A stretch of 33,645 nucleotides of DNA from an uncultured Clostridia bacterium (GCA_947589465.1 CANQAE010000014.1:1-33645); one strand, 5' to 3'; counted from the stretch's first letter, positions 21,644 to 31,128 are shown. Notes: generated by a model not told the origin, from the sequence alone. Translations and numbers: made by a program.

Positions 21644-23416
21644 TTATTCGAGAACGGCTTTTATGCGCCTTACTCCTGCGCCCGACGACTGCTCTTTAAT
21701 TATGCGAAATTTGCCGAGATCGCCCGTTCTGCTTGCATGCGGACCGCCGCATATCTCTTTCGAATAGGTACCCATGGTGTACACTTTGACGCGCTCACCG
21801 TACTTGGACGCAAACAAACCTATTGCGCCCTGTTTTCGCGCCTCATCCACCGTCATTTCTTCGCAAACTACGGGTACGTCCGCCGCGATCGCCTCGTTGA
21901 CTTTTGCTTCCACGGCGGCGATCTCCTCCTCAGTCAAAGCCCTTCCGAACGTGAAGTCGAAACGCAACCTTTCCTCGGTAATGTTGCTTCCCTTTTGATT
22001 TACGTCGGGGTCGTTGAGAACGCGTTTGAGCGCGGTGTGCAAAAGATGAGTGGCGGTATGCAACTTGGTGATGGTTTCGGTATGGTCGGCAAGTCCGCCC
22101 TTAAATTTCTGTTCCGCGCCCGTATGACTCTTTTGCTGATGCTCGCGATAAGCCTCATGGAATCCGTCCGTATCTACTTTGAGTCCTTTTTCACGCGCCA
22201 ATTCGACTGTCATTTCGACGGGGAATCCGTACGTTTCGTACAGCCTGAACGCCGCTTTGCCGCTTATCGTATCGCCCTTTTGATAGAACACGAGTTTTTC
22301 GAATTCCTTTATTCCCGTAGCAAGCGTCTTTTCGAATCGTTCTTCCTCGGCGCTTATTTCGTCGAGAATTTTTGTCGAAGCCGCGACGAGTTCGGGATAG
22401 ACGTCCTTATATATGTCGATAACCGTTTTGGCGATTTCGACTAGCGCGCCGCTCGCGAGTTCGAGTTGTCTGCCGAACCTTATCGCACGCCTTAAAAGCC
22501 TTCGCAAAATATACCCCTGATCGACGTTCGAGCAAGTAACGCCGCGTTCGTCGCCTATGATGAACACAGATGTGCGGATATGGTCTGCAATTATTCGCTC
22601 TGCCTTTATGTCGGAAACGGCGGCAAGCGACCGTATCTTTGCCATGATCGGCACGAAAATATCTGTGTCATAGACACTCTTTTTGCCCTGCAAAATACAC
22701 AAAGTGCGTTCCAGCCCCATGCCCGTATCGACGTTTTTCTGTTTGAGCGGCTCGAACTTTCCGTCCGCGGTCTTGTTGTATTGCATGAACACGTCATTCC
22801 ATATTTCGAGATATTTGCCGCAGTCGCAGTCCGGTCCGCAACTATCCGAACAGTCTTTCACGTCCGAGATGAAAAACATTTCGCTGTCAGGTCCGCAAGG
22901 TCCCGTTATTCCCGCCGGTCCCCACCAATTGTTGGATTTCGGCAGATAGAAGATATGTTCTTTTTTTATGCCGCATTCCATCCAAAGTTTTGCGCTTTCC
23001 TCGTCGCGCGGACAATCTTCGTCGCCCGCAAAGACGGTCACCGCAAGCCTATCGGGATCTATGTCGAGATATTCCGGGCTCGTCAAAAATTCATAACTCC
23101 ATGCTATCTGCTCCTTCTTGAAGTAATCGCCGAGCGACCAATTGCCGAGCATTTCGAAAAACGTGCAATGGCTCGCGTCGCCCACCTCGTCTATGTCGCC
23201 CGTGCGAACGCATTTCTGCACATCGGCAAGTCGCGTGCCGCCCGGATGCTTCGCGCCGAGCAAATAAGGAACGAGCGGATGCATTCCCGCCGTGGTGAAA
23301 AGCACCGTCGGATCGTTTTCGGGAATGAGCGACGCCGAACTTATCACGGTGTGACCCTTTTCGGAGTAAAATTTAGTCCACATATTTCTGAGTGTATAAC
23401 TGTCTATGTTCTTCAT
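21644..23416 (-). CDS. alaS: Alanyl-tRNA synthetase, short form without C-Ala domain
   Basis: 590 residues, against about 870 for the usual bacterial enzyme. The class II catalytic core (SASLIPENDPTVLFTTAGM, 27-45), the tRNA-recognition helices and the editing domain are present. Editing zinc ligands H453 and H457 (HTATHLLH), C556 and H560 (CGGPH) are in place, so mischarged Ser/Gly-tRNA could still be cleared. The protein ends soon after VRRIKAVLE with a normal stop; the C-terminal oligomerisation/tRNA-elbow domain (DHHA1-like C-Ala) is absent rather than frameshifted, since no remnant is seen downstream. The ATG has GAGGT upstream and lies 7 bp after glnS. Last gene of the metK operon. It charges tRNA-Ala in the cytoplasm. 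Confidence 0.93.
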   Translation of the reverse strand: MKNIDSYTLRNMWTKFYSEKGHTVISSASLIPENDPTVLFTTAGMHPLVPYLLGAKHPGGTRLADVQKCVRTGDIDEVGDASHCTFFEMLGNWSLGDYFKKEQIAWSYEFLTSPEYLDIDPDRLAVTVFAGDEDCPRDEESAKLWMECGIKKEHIFYLPKSNNWWGPAGITGPCGPDSEMFFISDVKDCSDSCGPDCDCGKYLEIWNDVFMQYNKTADGKFEPLKQKNVDTGMGLERTLCILQGKKSVYDTDIFVPIMAKIRSLAAVSDIKAERIIADHIRTSVFIIGDERGVTCSNVDQGYILRRLLRRAIRFGRQLELASGALVEIAKTVIDIYKDVYPELVAASTKILDEISAEEERFEKTLATGIKEFEKLVFYQKGDTISGKAAFRLYETYGFPVEMTVELAREKGLKVDTDGFHEAYREHQQKSHTGAEQKFKGGLADHTETITKLHTATHLLHTALKRVLNDPDVNQKGSNITEERLRFDFTFGRALTEEEIAAVEAKVNEAIAADVPVVCEEMTVDEARKQGAIGLFASKYGERVKVYTMGTYSKEICGGPHASRTGDLGKFRIIKEQSSGAGVRRIKAVLE

Positions 23417-23423
23417 AATTACC

Positions 23424-25046
23424 TCACTGTTTTTTGTAACTGTCTTTTAGCCCGACTACGAGATTAAAGACGGGCTTTTCGCTTTTTACATCTCGGCAAA
23501 AATATCCCTGTCGCAAAAATTGATATGATTTGAGTTTGGGTGCATCGGCAAGATAACTTTCCGCTTTCGCATTCAACACTTTGAGCGAATTAGGATTCAT
23601 CCTCTCCGAAAAGTCTATCTTTTCGTCGGTGTCCAAAAGCAAGTAATCGTACATTCTCGCTTCGATATCCACCGCCGTCTTTGCGTCCACCCAATGTATG
23701 ACGCCTTTGACCTTTATGCCGCTGCTATCTTCGCCCGACTTCGTTCCTTCAACTATCTCCGCCTTTATGAGCGTGACTTTGCCGTCCGTTTCTTCATAGC
23801 CCACCGCTTTTATTATATAAGCGCCTTTGAGCCTTACCATTCCGTCCGGAACAAGTCGCTTGTATTTGGGGGGCGGAACGACCTCGAAGTCGGCTCTGTC
23901 GATATACAACTCGTTGGATATCGTAATTTTGCGCGTTTTGCCGTCGCCGAGAGTGGGATTTATCTCGAAATCGAGTTGTTCGCAGTAATCGTCGTCGCGA
24001 TTGACAATTTCGACTTTCACGGGGTCGAGGACTGCCATCGCGCGCTCGGCTGTATTATTGAGTTCGTCGCGGATACAACTTTCGAGCAAACCCGTTTCCA
24101 CTTCGCTGTTGGCTTTGCTCACTCCTATCTTCTCGCAAAAGTCTATAAGACTGCTCGGCGTATATCCTCTGCGCCTCAGTCCCGCTATCGTCGGCATACG
24201 CGGATCGTCCCATCCGTCCACCGCTCCCGTGTCCACCAACTTTTTGAGATATCTCTTGCTCATTATCGTTCGCTCAATGCTGAGCCGAGCAAATTCGTAC
24301 TGATGAGGCGGATTTTCGAATTCACATTCGCGAACTATCCAATCGTAAAGCGGTCTGTGATCCTCGAATTCAAGTGTGCATATGGAATGCGTTATTCCCT
24401 CTATCGCGTCCTCGATGGGATGAGCGAAATCATACATCGGATAAATGCACCACTTGTCGCCCTGCCTATGATGAGTTTCGTGCAATACTCGGTAAAGTAT
24501 AGGGTCGCGCATATTGATATTCGGACTCGCCATATCTATTTTGGCACGCAAAATGAGCGCGCCGTCCGCCACAAGTCCGTTCTTCATATCCTCGAAAAGT
24601 TTAAGACTTTCCTCTATGGGACGATTGCGATTCTTGCTTTCCTTTCCCGGCTCCGTAAGCGTGCCGCGTGTGAGTTTGACTTCCTCGGCGGACATATCGT
24701 CCACATAAGCCTTGCCCTTTTTGATAAGCAGTACGGCACATTCGTACATTTTGTCAAAGTAATCGGACGCGAAAAGCACGTGCGAAGTATCCGCTCCGAG
24801 CCACTTGACGTCTGCGATTATCGACTGAACAAATTCGTCATCCTCTTTTGCGGGATTTGTGTCGTCGAAACGCAAGTTGAAACTCCCGCCGAATTTCACG
24901 GCGGTGCCGTAGTAATTTAGACAAATGCTCTTTACGTGCCCGATGTGCAAATAGCCGTTCGGTTCGGGCGGAAAACGCGTAATAACCTTTTTGCACCTGC
25001 CCTTTTCAAGATCTTCGGTGATGATGTCCTCGATAAAATTACTCAT
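23424..25046 (-). CDS. glnS: Glutaminyl-tRNA synthetase
   Basis: 540 residues, class I synthetase: HIGH motif in FPPEPNGYLHIGHVKS (25-40), KMSKS equivalent MSKR (262-265), glutamine/tRNA-binding core, and the paired beta-barrel anticodon-binding region at the C-terminus. It attaches Gln to tRNA-Gln directly. The presence of this enzyme means the organism need not rely only on the GatCAB amidation route for Gln-tRNA. The start at 25046 has AAGGAG upstream and matches the family N-terminus; a longer open frame upstream overlaps the preceding gene and is rejected. It sits between the GNAT-like gene (10-bp gap) and alaS (7-bp gap). Confidence 0.95.
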   Translation of the reverse strand: MSNFIEDIITEDLEKGRCKKVITRFPPEPNGYLHIGHVKSICLNYYGTAVKFGGSFNLRFDDTNPAKEDDEFVQSIIADVKWLGADTSHVLFASDYFDKMYECAVLLIKKGKAYVDDMSAEEVKLTRGTLTEPGKESKNRNRPIEESLKLFEDMKNGLVADGALILRAKIDMASPNINMRDPILYRVLHETHHRQGDKWCIYPMYDFAHPIEDAIEGITHSICTLEFEDHRPLYDWIVRECEFENPPHQYEFARLSIERTIMSKRYLKKLVDTGAVDGWDDPRMPTIAGLRRRGYTPSSLIDFCEKIGVSKANSEVETGLLESCIRDELNNTAERAMAVLDPVKVEIVNRDDDYCEQLDFEINPTLGDGKTRKITISNELYIDRADFEVVPPPKYKRLVPDGMVRLKGAYIIKAVGYEETDGKVTLIKAEIVEGTKSGEDSSGIKVKGVIHWVDAKTAVDIEARMYDYLLLDTDEKIDFSERMNPNSLKVLNAKAESYLADAPKLKSYQFLRQGYFCRDVKSEKPVFNLVVGLKDSYKKQ

Positions 25047-25056
25047 AATATACTCC

Positions 25057-25428
25057 TTATTTGCCGCAAATGCTGCCCTTGAAAACGATCTCGTCGCTTC
25101 GGACATACATATATCCGTCTTTTGCCTCGGTAAAACCGAACGACTTAAAATACTCGCTCTTTTCGACACGCACCATTATCGGCAACTCGAAAAGATTGAT
25201 GAGATTGAGCGTCGAGCGCGCAAGCAGATCGTAATATGCGAACGGTCTGTTTATGGCGGCGACGGCTCGAATTTCCACGACCGTCTTGTCAAGCCCTATT
25301 ATAGACGCGCCGACTATCTCGCCGTCCTCGTCCATAACGAGCACTCGCTCGTCGGGCGAAAGATTCAAATTGAGTTTTTTTACGGCGGGTTGTGCCTCGT
25401 CAAACGTATATTCTTTTACAGTAACCAT
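25057..25428 (-). CDS. Small GNAT-like protein, function unknown
   Basis: 123 residues. The end (VEKSEYFKSFGFTEAKDGY) and the central beta-strand pattern (VLVMDEDGEIVGASIIG) look like a reduced GNAT fold, but the acetyl-CoA loop (Q/RxxGxG/A) is not clear, so activity is doubtful. It starts 5 bp after the recD2 stop codon and ends 10 bp before glnS, fully embedded in the housekeeping operon. No strong ribosome site is visible except GGGG near the recD2 end, so coupling with recD2 is likely. Confidence 0.6.
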   Translation of the reverse strand: MVTVKEYTFDEAQPAVKKLNLNLSPDERVLVMDEDGEIVGASIIGLDKTVVEIRAVAAINRPFAYYDLLARSTLNLINLFELPIMVRVEKSEYFKSFGFTEAKDGYMYVRSDEIVFKGSICGK

Positions 25429-25433
25429 GTTTT

Positions 25434-27629
25434 TTATACCCCATATAGTATTTTGTTATTCTCGAACATTTCGATCAAAAACGATTTCATTCCGCTGTAA
25501 CGCTTCGCGATATAATTGTTGTCCACCATTCTTTTCAAGTAATATTCGTCGCCGATAAGAGCCACGAACTTTGTGGCGCGCGTAATCGCCGTATACAAAA
25601 GATTGCGCGTCATTATCATAGGACTACCGCCTATTATGGGCATGATAACGCCGATATACTCCGAACCTTGACTTTTGTGTACCGTCACGGCGTATGCGGG
25701 CATAAGTTGTCCGCGCACGTCCGCGGGATACGTTACGTTTCGTCCGTCGTCAAGCAGCACGTATAGTTCGCCCGTTTCGGTATTTACGTCGGTTATGACA
25801 CCCATATCCCCATTAAATACTCCTTCGCCCGTTTCGTAATACGGATATCTTCGCACCCAGGCGAGTTGATAATTGTTGGCAATGTGCATAACTTTGTCGC
25901 CCACTCTGTAAATCGTATCGCCGAACTTGACTTCCTTTCCGCTCGGATTCAAGACCTGTTGCAGGCGATTATTGATAGCGACCGTTCCGCAAATTCCGTT
26001 TTTAACGGGGCAAAGCACCTGCAATTTGAGCGGATCGACGTCGAGGTATTTCGGGATCCTTCGCGCCGCCATATCGACTATAGTATCGGCTATCTGTTCC
26101 TGCGTCTTTGCCTTTATGAAAAAGAAGTCCTTGTCCTTTCTGTCTATATTCGGCATTTTGCCTTCGTTGACGAGATGCGCGTTGGAGGCAATGAGGCTCT
26201 CGTCCGCCTGTCTGTAAATGTGCGTCAGCATAACGACGGGTATGAGTTCGCAAGCGATAATGTCCGCAAGCACGTTACCCGCTCCGACGCTCGGCAACTG
26301 GTCTTTGTCGCCCACGAGAATGAGCCTTGTGCCGCTTGCAAGCCTACGCAACAACGAATTGAGCAAAAATACGTCTACCATGGACACTTCGTCAACTATG
26401 ACCGCGCCGCATTTGAGAGGCGAAACGGCGGTTCTGTAATCTTGCCCGACGTCGCGCATAAGCGCCCTGTGAATAGTGGTGGCTTCTCTGCCCGTGCTTT
26501 CGCTCAATCTTTTGGCTGCTCTGCCTGTGGGCGCCATGAGCATAGATTCCACGCCCTGCTTGTCGAGAATGTCGATTATGCATTTGACGACGGTGGTCTT
26601 ACCTGTGCCCGGTCCGCCCGTTATGACCGAAACGCCGCTGTTTATAGCCGAATCGACGGCGTCCTTTTGATTGTCGTGCAAAGTTACGCCGCTCAGTTCC
26701 TCGAATTGCTTTATGTCGTCGCGCGTATCGTAAACCACCTTGTTCGATTCGTTGATGAGCCTTATGAGATCGACCGACGCGCCGCGTTCGGCTTGAAACA
26801 CTTGCCTGAGATAGATCGCTTCCGTATCGTCGATATCGACGCGTTTGAGTTTGCCGTCGATTATAAGCACGTCCGTTTCTCCGCTCAAAGGTTCGACCTC
26901 GCAACCGAGAAGTTTGGCGGTATCTTCAAGCAACTTTTCGTGCGGCAAATAAGTATTGCCGTCGTCGCCGCCCATCGCCAAAACATGAAGCAATGCGGCG
27001 CGCATCCTGAACGGGCTGTCCTTGGGTATACCCTGTTTTGCGGCTATCCTGTCCGCAGTGATGAATCCTATTCCGTCAATGTCCTCTATCAGCCTGTACG
27101 GATTTAACGATACGGCGGAAACGGTGTCTTCACCGTAAAATCTGTAAATTTTCAGCGCCGTCCCTATGGGAATATCCTGCGACTGCAAATACATTACGGC
27201 GTCCTGCATACTCTTGTTTTTAATGTATTCCTCATGGATCGCCATAGCCTTGGACGGCGAGATCCCGCGTATGACTTTGAGGCGCGACGGATATTTTTCA
27301 ATAACTTCGAGGGTATCCTTTCCGAAAGCGCCCACGAGTGCGAATGCGGTTTTCGGTCCGACGCCCTTTATGAGTCCGCTGCTCAAAAATCTTATTATTC
27401 CGTCAAGCGTATCGGGCGCGACTTTTCGGACGTCCGTCGCCTTAAACTGCCTGCCGAATTTGTTGTGGATCACAAAGTCGCCGATAAGTTCGACGTTTTC
27501 GCCCTCGCTGACAGGCGGAAACGTGCCGACAGCCACCACCGGATCTCCGTCCACGTCGAGAACCGTTATGGTATAACCGTTTTCTTCGTTTCGAAAACGT
27601 ATTTCGTCAATGCTGCCGACAAGTTTCAT
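25434..27629 (-). CDS. recD2: RecD2-type ATP-dependent DNA helicase
   Basis: 731 residues. N-terminal OB-like and helix-hairpin-helix region (about 1-200, [18 protein letters not shown]), then SF1B helicase: Walker [10 protein letters not shown] (338-346), Walker B VDEVS (412-416), [13 protein letters not shown], and the C-terminal [12 protein letters not shown] motif with LYTAITRA. RecD2 is a 5'-3' helicase of bacteria lacking RecBC; in Bacillus it aids replication fork progression and mismatch-repair-related processes. The start overlaps the metK stop by four bases (ATGA), so translation is coupled. The length is normal. Confidence 0.94.
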   Translation of the reverse strand: MKLVGSIDEIRFRNEENGYTITVLDVDGDPVVAVGTFPPVSEGENVELIGDFVIHNKFGRQFKATDVRKVAPDTLDGIIRFLSSGLIKGVGPKTAFALVGAFGKDTLEVIEKYPSRLKVIRGISPSKAMAIHEEYIKNKSMQDAVMYLQSQDIPIGTALKIYRFYGEDTVSAVSLNPYRLIEDIDGIGFITADRIAAKQGIPKDSPFRMRAALLHVLAMGGDDGNTYLPHEKLLEDTAKLLGCEVEPLSGETDVLIIDGKLKRVDIDDTEAIYLRQVFQAERGASVDLIRLINESNKVVYDTRDDIKQFEELSGVTLHDNQKDAVDSAINSGVSVITGGPGTGKTTVVKCIIDILDKQGVESMLMAPTGRAAKRLSESTGREATTIHRALMRDVGQDYRTAVSPLKCGAVIVDEVSMVDVFLLNSLLRRLASGTRLILVGDKDQLPSVGAGNVLADIIACELIPVVMLTHIYRQADESLIASNAHLVNEGKMPNIDRKDKDFFFIKAKTQEQIADTIVDMAARRIPKYLDVDPLKLQVLCPVKNGICGTVAINNRLQQVLNPSGKEVKFGDTIYRVGDKVMHIANNYQLAWVRRYPYYETGEGVFNGDMGVITDVNTETGELYVLLDDGRNVTYPADVRGQLMPAYAVTVHKSQGSEYIGVIMPIIGGSPMIMTRNLLYTAITRATKFVALIGDEYYLKRMVDNNYIAKRYSGMKSFLIEMFENNKILYGV

Positions 27630-28801
27630 TTGATATACTTTCTAATCTCCTCTGTTTTGTCCGTCTTTTCCCACGGCAAACCTTCCTTGCCGAAATGTCC
27701 GTAGTTGGTCGTTAGTGCGTAAATGGGTTCGCGCAAACCGAGATTTTCGATTATGGAGTACGGACGGAAATCGAAATGAGCACGTATAATGTCAATAAGT
27801 TCTTCGTCCGAAACTTTGCCCGTGCCGAATGTGTCTATGTTGAGTGAAACGGGTTGCGCCTTGCCTATGGCGTACGCTATTTGGAGCATTGCCCTGTCCG
27901 CAAGACCCGACGCGACTATATTTTTGCACACATAGCGGGCGTAATATGTCGCCGACCTGTCGACCTTTGTCGGATCCTTACCCGAAAACGAGCCGCCACC
28001 GTGCGGGCACATTCCGCCGTATGTATCAACTATTATCTTTCTGCCCGTAAGCCCGCTGTCGCCGTTAGGTCCGCCGATAACGAATCTTCCCGTGGGATTT
28101 ATCAAAAACTTGGTCTTGTCGGTAATAAGACGCTTGTCCACCGAGTGAAGGATCACGTTTTTGATTATGCCGTCGCGCAACTTGTCCATTTCGGCGTCGG
28201 CGTTATGCTGAGCGGAAACGACTATCGTATCCACGTAAGACGGTTTACCGTCCTCGTAGGCGACGGTGACCTGAGCCTTGCCGTCTGGACGAAGTTCTTT
28301 CATTATCCCCTGTTTGCGTACTTCGGTCAGTCTATGCGTAAGTTTATGAGCGAGCGAAATGGGCAGCGGCATAAGTTCGGGAGTTTCGTTGCAAGCGTAC
28401 CCGAACATCATTCCTTGGTCGCCCGCGCCTATGCGGTCGGCGGGATCGCTCGAATTTTTGCTTTCGATAGCGTCGCTCACTCCCAAAGATATATCTTGCG
28501 ATTGCTCGTTGATGTACGTCAAAACGGCACAATTGTGATAGTCAAAACCGAGCGCGGGATCGTTATAGCCTATTTCTTTGACGACTTTCCTTACGACGCG
28601 CGGAATGTCGATGTATTGTTCGGTGGTGAATTCACCCATAACAAGCACCATACCCGTACTGCAACAAACTTCGCACGCAACGCGCGACATCGGGTCGCCT
28701 TTCAGCGCTTCGTCGAGAATATGATCGGCAATGGCGTCGCAAATTTTGTCGGGATGCCCTTCCGTTACGCTTTCGCTTGAAAACAATTTGAACTTATCCA
28801 T
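27626..28801 (-). CDS. metK: S-adenosylmethionine synthetase
   Basis: 391 residues. It makes S-adenosylmethionine from methionine and ATP. Family motifs are intact: [11 protein letters not shown] (8-18), [12 protein letters not shown], and [17 protein letters not shown]. The ATG at 28801 has TGGAGG 6 nt upstream; an in-frame upstream start is part of the leader. A consensus promoter (28838-28866) gives a leader of about 30 nt, too short for a SAM riboswitch. First gene of a five-gene operon with recD2, the GNAT-like gene, glnS and alaS. Confidence 0.97.
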   Translation of the reverse strand: MDKFKLFSSESVTEGHPDKICDAIADHILDEALKGDPMSRVACEVCCSTGMVLVMGEFTTEQYIDIPRVVRKVVKEIGYNDPALGFDYHNCAVLTYINEQSQDISLGVSDAIESKNSSDPADRIGAGDQGMMFGYACNETPELMPLPISLAHKLTHRLTEVRKQGIMKELRPDGKAQVTVAYEDGKPSYVDTIVVSAQHNADAEMDKLRDGIIKNVILHSVDKRLITDKTKFLINPTGRFVIGGPNGDSGLTGRKIIVDTYGGMCPHGGGSFSGKDPTKVDRSATYYARYVCKNIVASGLADRAMLQIAYAIGKAQPVSLNIDTFGTGKVSDEELIDIIRAHFDFRPYSIIENLGLREPIYALTTNYGHFGKEGLPWEKTDKTEEIRKYIK

Positions 28802-28837
28802 AATAGCCTCCATTGATAAAACAAACTTTGACGCTTA

Positions 28838-28866
28838 ATTATACAATAAACGACCGTATTAGTCAA
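28838..28866 (-). promoter_or_regulatory. Promoter of the metK-recD2-glnS-alaS operon
   Basis: Minus strand: TTGACT (28861-28866), 17-bp spacer, TATAAT (28838-28843). Confidence 0.85.
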
Positions 28867-28896
28867 GAGTTTGAGGTCTGTTTCGCGCGCAAAGAA

Positions 28897-28902
28897 TATA
28901 CT
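28897..28902 (+). promoter_or_regulatory. Putative -10 box of the bofA-like gene
   Basis: TATACT lies 7 nt before the ATG at 28910. A TTGAGG is 20 bp upstream of it, too far for a normal -35, so the promoter may be weak or use another sigma factor. Confidence 0.35.
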
Positions 28903-28909
28903 ATGTCGT

Positions 28910-29146
28910 ATGGAAACCGTTTTGTTATTTTTGTGCGGCGCGGCTGCGTGCGCAGTCCTCGCTCTCGTATTCGCTTGGACGAAAGGAATTTTCGGCGTCG
29001 CCGTAAGACTAATTGCGGGCGCTTCGGTCGTCGCCTTTCTTTCGCTCGCCCACTGTCTGCCGTTCAACGCGCTTACCGCGGCGACGGTTGGCGTGCTCGG
29101 CGTGCCGGGACTTATCGCGGTATACATAATAACCGCCTTTTTTTAG
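28910..29146 (+). CDS. BofA-family small membrane protein
   Basis: 78 residues, three hydrophobic stretches, ending in the family-type block LPFNALTAATVGVLGVPGLI. In Bacillus, BofA inhibits the SpoIVFB protease that processes pro-sigmaK during sporulation; homologues are widespread in Clostridia, including lineages where a role is not shown. The start at 28910 was preferred over the TTG at 28871 because the upstream extension (MRSVSRAKNILCR) covers the likely promoter. There is no ribosome site, so translation would be leaderless. It lies divergent to metK and 76 bp before proS. Confidence 0.65.
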   Translation: METVLLFLCGAAACAVLALVFAWTKGIFGVAVRLIAGASVVAFLSLAHCLPFNALTAATVGVLGVPGLIAVYIITAFF

Positions 29147-29164
29147 TTTGCCGAGTTGTTTTGT

Positions 29165-29193
29165 TTGACATTTGAGCAAAAAAACGCTAAAAT
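29165..29193 (+). promoter_or_regulatory. Promoter of proS
   Basis: TTGACA (29165-29170), 17-bp spacer, TAAAAT (29188-29193). The upstream half resembles the promoter at 21241 (both TTTGACATTTG). Confidence 0.8.
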
Positions 29194-29222
29194 GGCTACA
29201 TTAATTCGTTACGGAGTTTTTT

Positions 29223-30662
29223 ATGGCAAAGGACAAAGAATTTGTAAAAGAAATAGCAGATATCCGCGAGGACTTTCCTCAGTGGTATACCGACGTCGTA
29301 CTCAAAACGCAACTCGCGGACTACGGACCCGTCAAAGGAACCATGGTTATTCGTCCGTACGGTTACGCCATATGGGAACTTATCCAAAAGCAAATGGACG
29401 AACGCTTTAAGGCTACGGGACACGAAAACGCCTATTTTCCTATGCTCATTCCGTACAGTTACCTCACCAAAGAGGCTGAACACGTCGAAGGCTTCGCACC
29501 CGAAGTCGCGACGGTAACGCGCGCGGGTCAAAGCGAATTGCCCGAACCGCTTGTAATTCGCCCCACGAGCGAAACGATAATTTGCGAAATGTACTCGAAA
29601 TGGGTGGAATCTTATCGCGATCTGCCCATGCTCATAAATCAATGGGCGAACGTCGTACGCTGGGAAAAGACGACCCGCCCCTTCCTCAGGACGAGCGAAT
29701 TCCTTTGGCAAGAAGGTCACACCTTGCACGCCACCGAAGAAGAAGCGAAAGAGGAAACGTTGAAAATGTTGCACGTTTACGAAGAATTTGCGCGAAACGT
29801 TCTCGCCATACCCATGTTTATGGGGCAAAAGAGCGAAAAGGAAAAGTTCGCGGGTGCGCAAGCCACCTACTCGATCGAAGCGATGATGCAGGACGGCAAA
29901 AGTTTGCAATCGGGCACGACCCACTTCTTCGGCACAAATTTCTCGGCGGCTTTCGGAATACAATTCCTCGACCGCGACGGAAAACTCAAAAATCCCTATC
30001 AGACATCGTGGGGTACTTCGACGAGGCTCATCGGCGCGATAATCATGGCGCACGGCGACGAACGCGGACTTTGCTTACCCCCGAAAGTAGCACCCATACA
30101 GGCGGTAATTATCCCCGTAGCCATGCATAAGGGCGGCGTTGTCGAAAAGTGCGAGGAAGTGTATGGCGAACTCAAAAAATCATTCCGCGTCAAACTCGAC
30201 GACCGCGATTACAGCCCCGGCTGGAAGTTCAACGAGTACGAAATGAAGGGCGTACCCGTTCGTATCGAAATAGGTCCGCGCGACATAGAAAACGGCGTTG
30301 CAACTCTGGCTCGTCGAGATGTCGAGGGCGGCGACAAAATTCAAGTGCCTTTTGACAAATTAAGCGAAGTTTTGGGAGAACTGCTCGACAAAATTCACGA
30401 AAATATGTACAACAAAGCCCTCGCCTTCCGCGATTCGCATATTAAACAAGTCAACAATATCGACGAATTAAAGGAGGCCGTGGACGGCGGCAACTTCGCG
30501 CTCGGTATGTGGTGCGGCGACAGGGCTTGCGAAGATAAGATCAAGGAACTTACCAACGCTTCCACGCGCAATATGCCGTTTGACCAAACCCCGTGCGGCG
30601 ACAAATGCGTCTGTTGCGGCAAAAAAGCCTCAAAGAAAATATATTTCGGCAAGGCATACTGA
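29223..30662 (+). CDS. proS: Prolyl-tRNA synthetase, archaeal/eukaryotic type
   Basis: 479 residues, class II: IRPTSET and RTSEFLWQEGHTLHAT in the catalytic core, GTSTRLIGAIIMAHGDERG as motif 3, then an anticodon-binding domain (from about 285) and a C-terminal zinc-binding region with cysteine pairs (CGDRAC, CGDKCVCCG) and the conserved last residue Tyr. This is the archaeal-type enzyme, lacking the inserted editing domain of standard bacterial ProRS; it is common in some Bacillota. ACGGAG sits 6 nt before the ATG. The leader is too short (about 25 nt) for a T-box. A hairpin terminator follows directly. Confidence 0.96.
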   Translation: MAKDKEFVKEIADIREDFPQWYTDVVLKTQLADYGPVKGTMVIRPYGYAIWELIQKQMDERFKATGHENAYFPMLIPYSYLTKEAEHVEGFAPEVATVTRAGQSELPEPLVIRPTSETIICEMYSKWVESYRDLPMLINQWANVVRWEKTTRPFLRTSEFLWQEGHTLHATEEEAKEETLKMLHVYEEFARNVLAIPMFMGQKSEKEKFAGAQATYSIEAMMQDGKSLQSGTTHFFGTNFSAAFGIQFLDRDGKLKNPYQTSWGTSTRLIGAIIMAHGDERGLCLPPKVAPIQAVIIPVAMHKGGVVEKCEEVYGELKKSFRVKLDDRDYSPGWKFNEYEMKGVPVRIEIGPRDIENGVATLARRDVEGGDKIQVPFDKLSEVLGELLDKIHENMYNKALAFRDSHIKQVNNIDELKEAVDGGNFALGMWCGDRACEDKIKELTNASTRNMPFDQTPCGDKCVCCGKKASKKIYFGKAY

Positions 30663-30678
30663 GATAATATTCCAAAGA

Positions 30679-30713
30679 AAAAAGTCGGGTACATACATTG
30701 TACTCGGCTTTTT
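30679..30713 (+). terminator. Terminator of proS
   Basis: AAAAAGTCGGGTAC (30679-30692) / GTACTCGGCTTTTT (30700-30713), loop ATACATT, wobbles allowed. It shares the 15-mer AAAGAAAAAAGTCGG upstream with the terminator region at about 21178. Confidence 0.88.
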
Positions 30714-31079
30714 CGTTATCCATATATGGGTCATTTCGGTACGATCGCCCAACGGTACGAGGGCTCGAACGTAAAATGTTCGATATACAATCTTGCTTCC
30801 TATGCATAATTTACGGAAAGATTACCCCCGTACCTAATTAAGGCAAATGTAAAAATCAACAGAATACTCAATAACTCTTTCTTTTGCAATTGAATATAAC
30901 TCTCTTTTTATCGCACCTCCTTTTTCATTTATTTTTTATTGGTCGGCTGATTTTGTAAACTAATTTTCGAGATATTTTCTTTAAGAAGTCCTATGGCGGC
31001 GGCTAACCGTCCTATCTAACTGTATCATCTTACACTCCAAATAATGTATCTATCTCACACAGAATAAAAAATCTCTTAT
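30714..31079 (-). other. Region behind the operator-controlled promoter, no conventional gene
   Basis: Transcription from the minus-strand promoter at 31080-31109 would cross this stretch. It holds a 15-codon frame with GGAG upstream (30981-31028), and a very strong ribosome site (CCTCC at 30916-30920 on the plus strand, read as AAAGGAGG) that serves only a 6-codon frame (MKKEVR) or a 25-codon frame with a non-standard ATA start (from 30911). A 6-bp inverted repeat TCGAAC/GTTCGA lies at 30765-30783. The region may be a decayed cro-like gene or a small-peptide locus. Confidence 0.4.
30981..31028 (-). CDS. Possible 15-residue peptide under XRE control
   Basis: Reads MIQLDRTVSRRHRTS, stop TAA. 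TTGGAG is placed 6 nt before the ATG, and the promoter-operator lies 52 bp upstream. Four of fifteen residues are Arg. Nothing similar is known to me, and such a short frame could be chance. Confidence 0.25.
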   Translation of the reverse strand: MIQLDRTVSRRHRTS

Positions 31080-31109
31080 ATTATATACTAACTGTTGGTT
31101 AGTAGTCAA
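31080..31109 (-). promoter_or_regulatory. Divergent promoter with operator in its spacer
   Basis: Minus strand: TTGACT (31104-31109), 18-bp spacer, TATAAT (31080-31085). A 17-bp dyad occupies almost the whole spacer (31087-31103), so a bound repressor would block RNA polymerase. Confidence 0.75.
31087..31103. promoter_or_regulatory. Operator dyad O1
   Basis: ACTAACTGTTGGTTAGT: half-sites ACTAAC and GTTAGT separated by 5 bp, typical of a dimeric XRE repressor. Likely bound by the product of 31147-31356. Confidence 0.65.
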
Positions 31110-31115
31110 GCAAAA

Positions 31116-31128
31116 ACTAACCATTAGT
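31116..31128. promoter_or_regulatory. Operator dyad O2
   Basis: ACTAACCATTAGT: half-sites ACTAA and TTAGT around CCA. It lies just upstream of the -10-like TATATTAT (31131-31138) of the XRE gene, placed for autoregulation. Confidence 0.55.

Noticed and set aside
22580-27107. Long plus-strand frames opposite alaS, glnS and recD2
   Set aside because: The minus-strand frames encode complete, recognisable enzymes. The opposite frames have no ribosome sites or families.
28802-28837. SAM riboswitch before metK
   Set aside because: The leader from the consensus promoter is only about 30 nt and has no such structure.
29194-29222. T-box leader before proS
   Set aside because: The promoter is too close to the start codon for a T-box, and no T-box sequence is seen.
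30765-30783. LexA/SOS box (TCGAAC...GTTCGA)
   Set aside because: The Bacillota box has 4 bp between GAAC and GTTC. Here there are 7, and no gene starts next to it.
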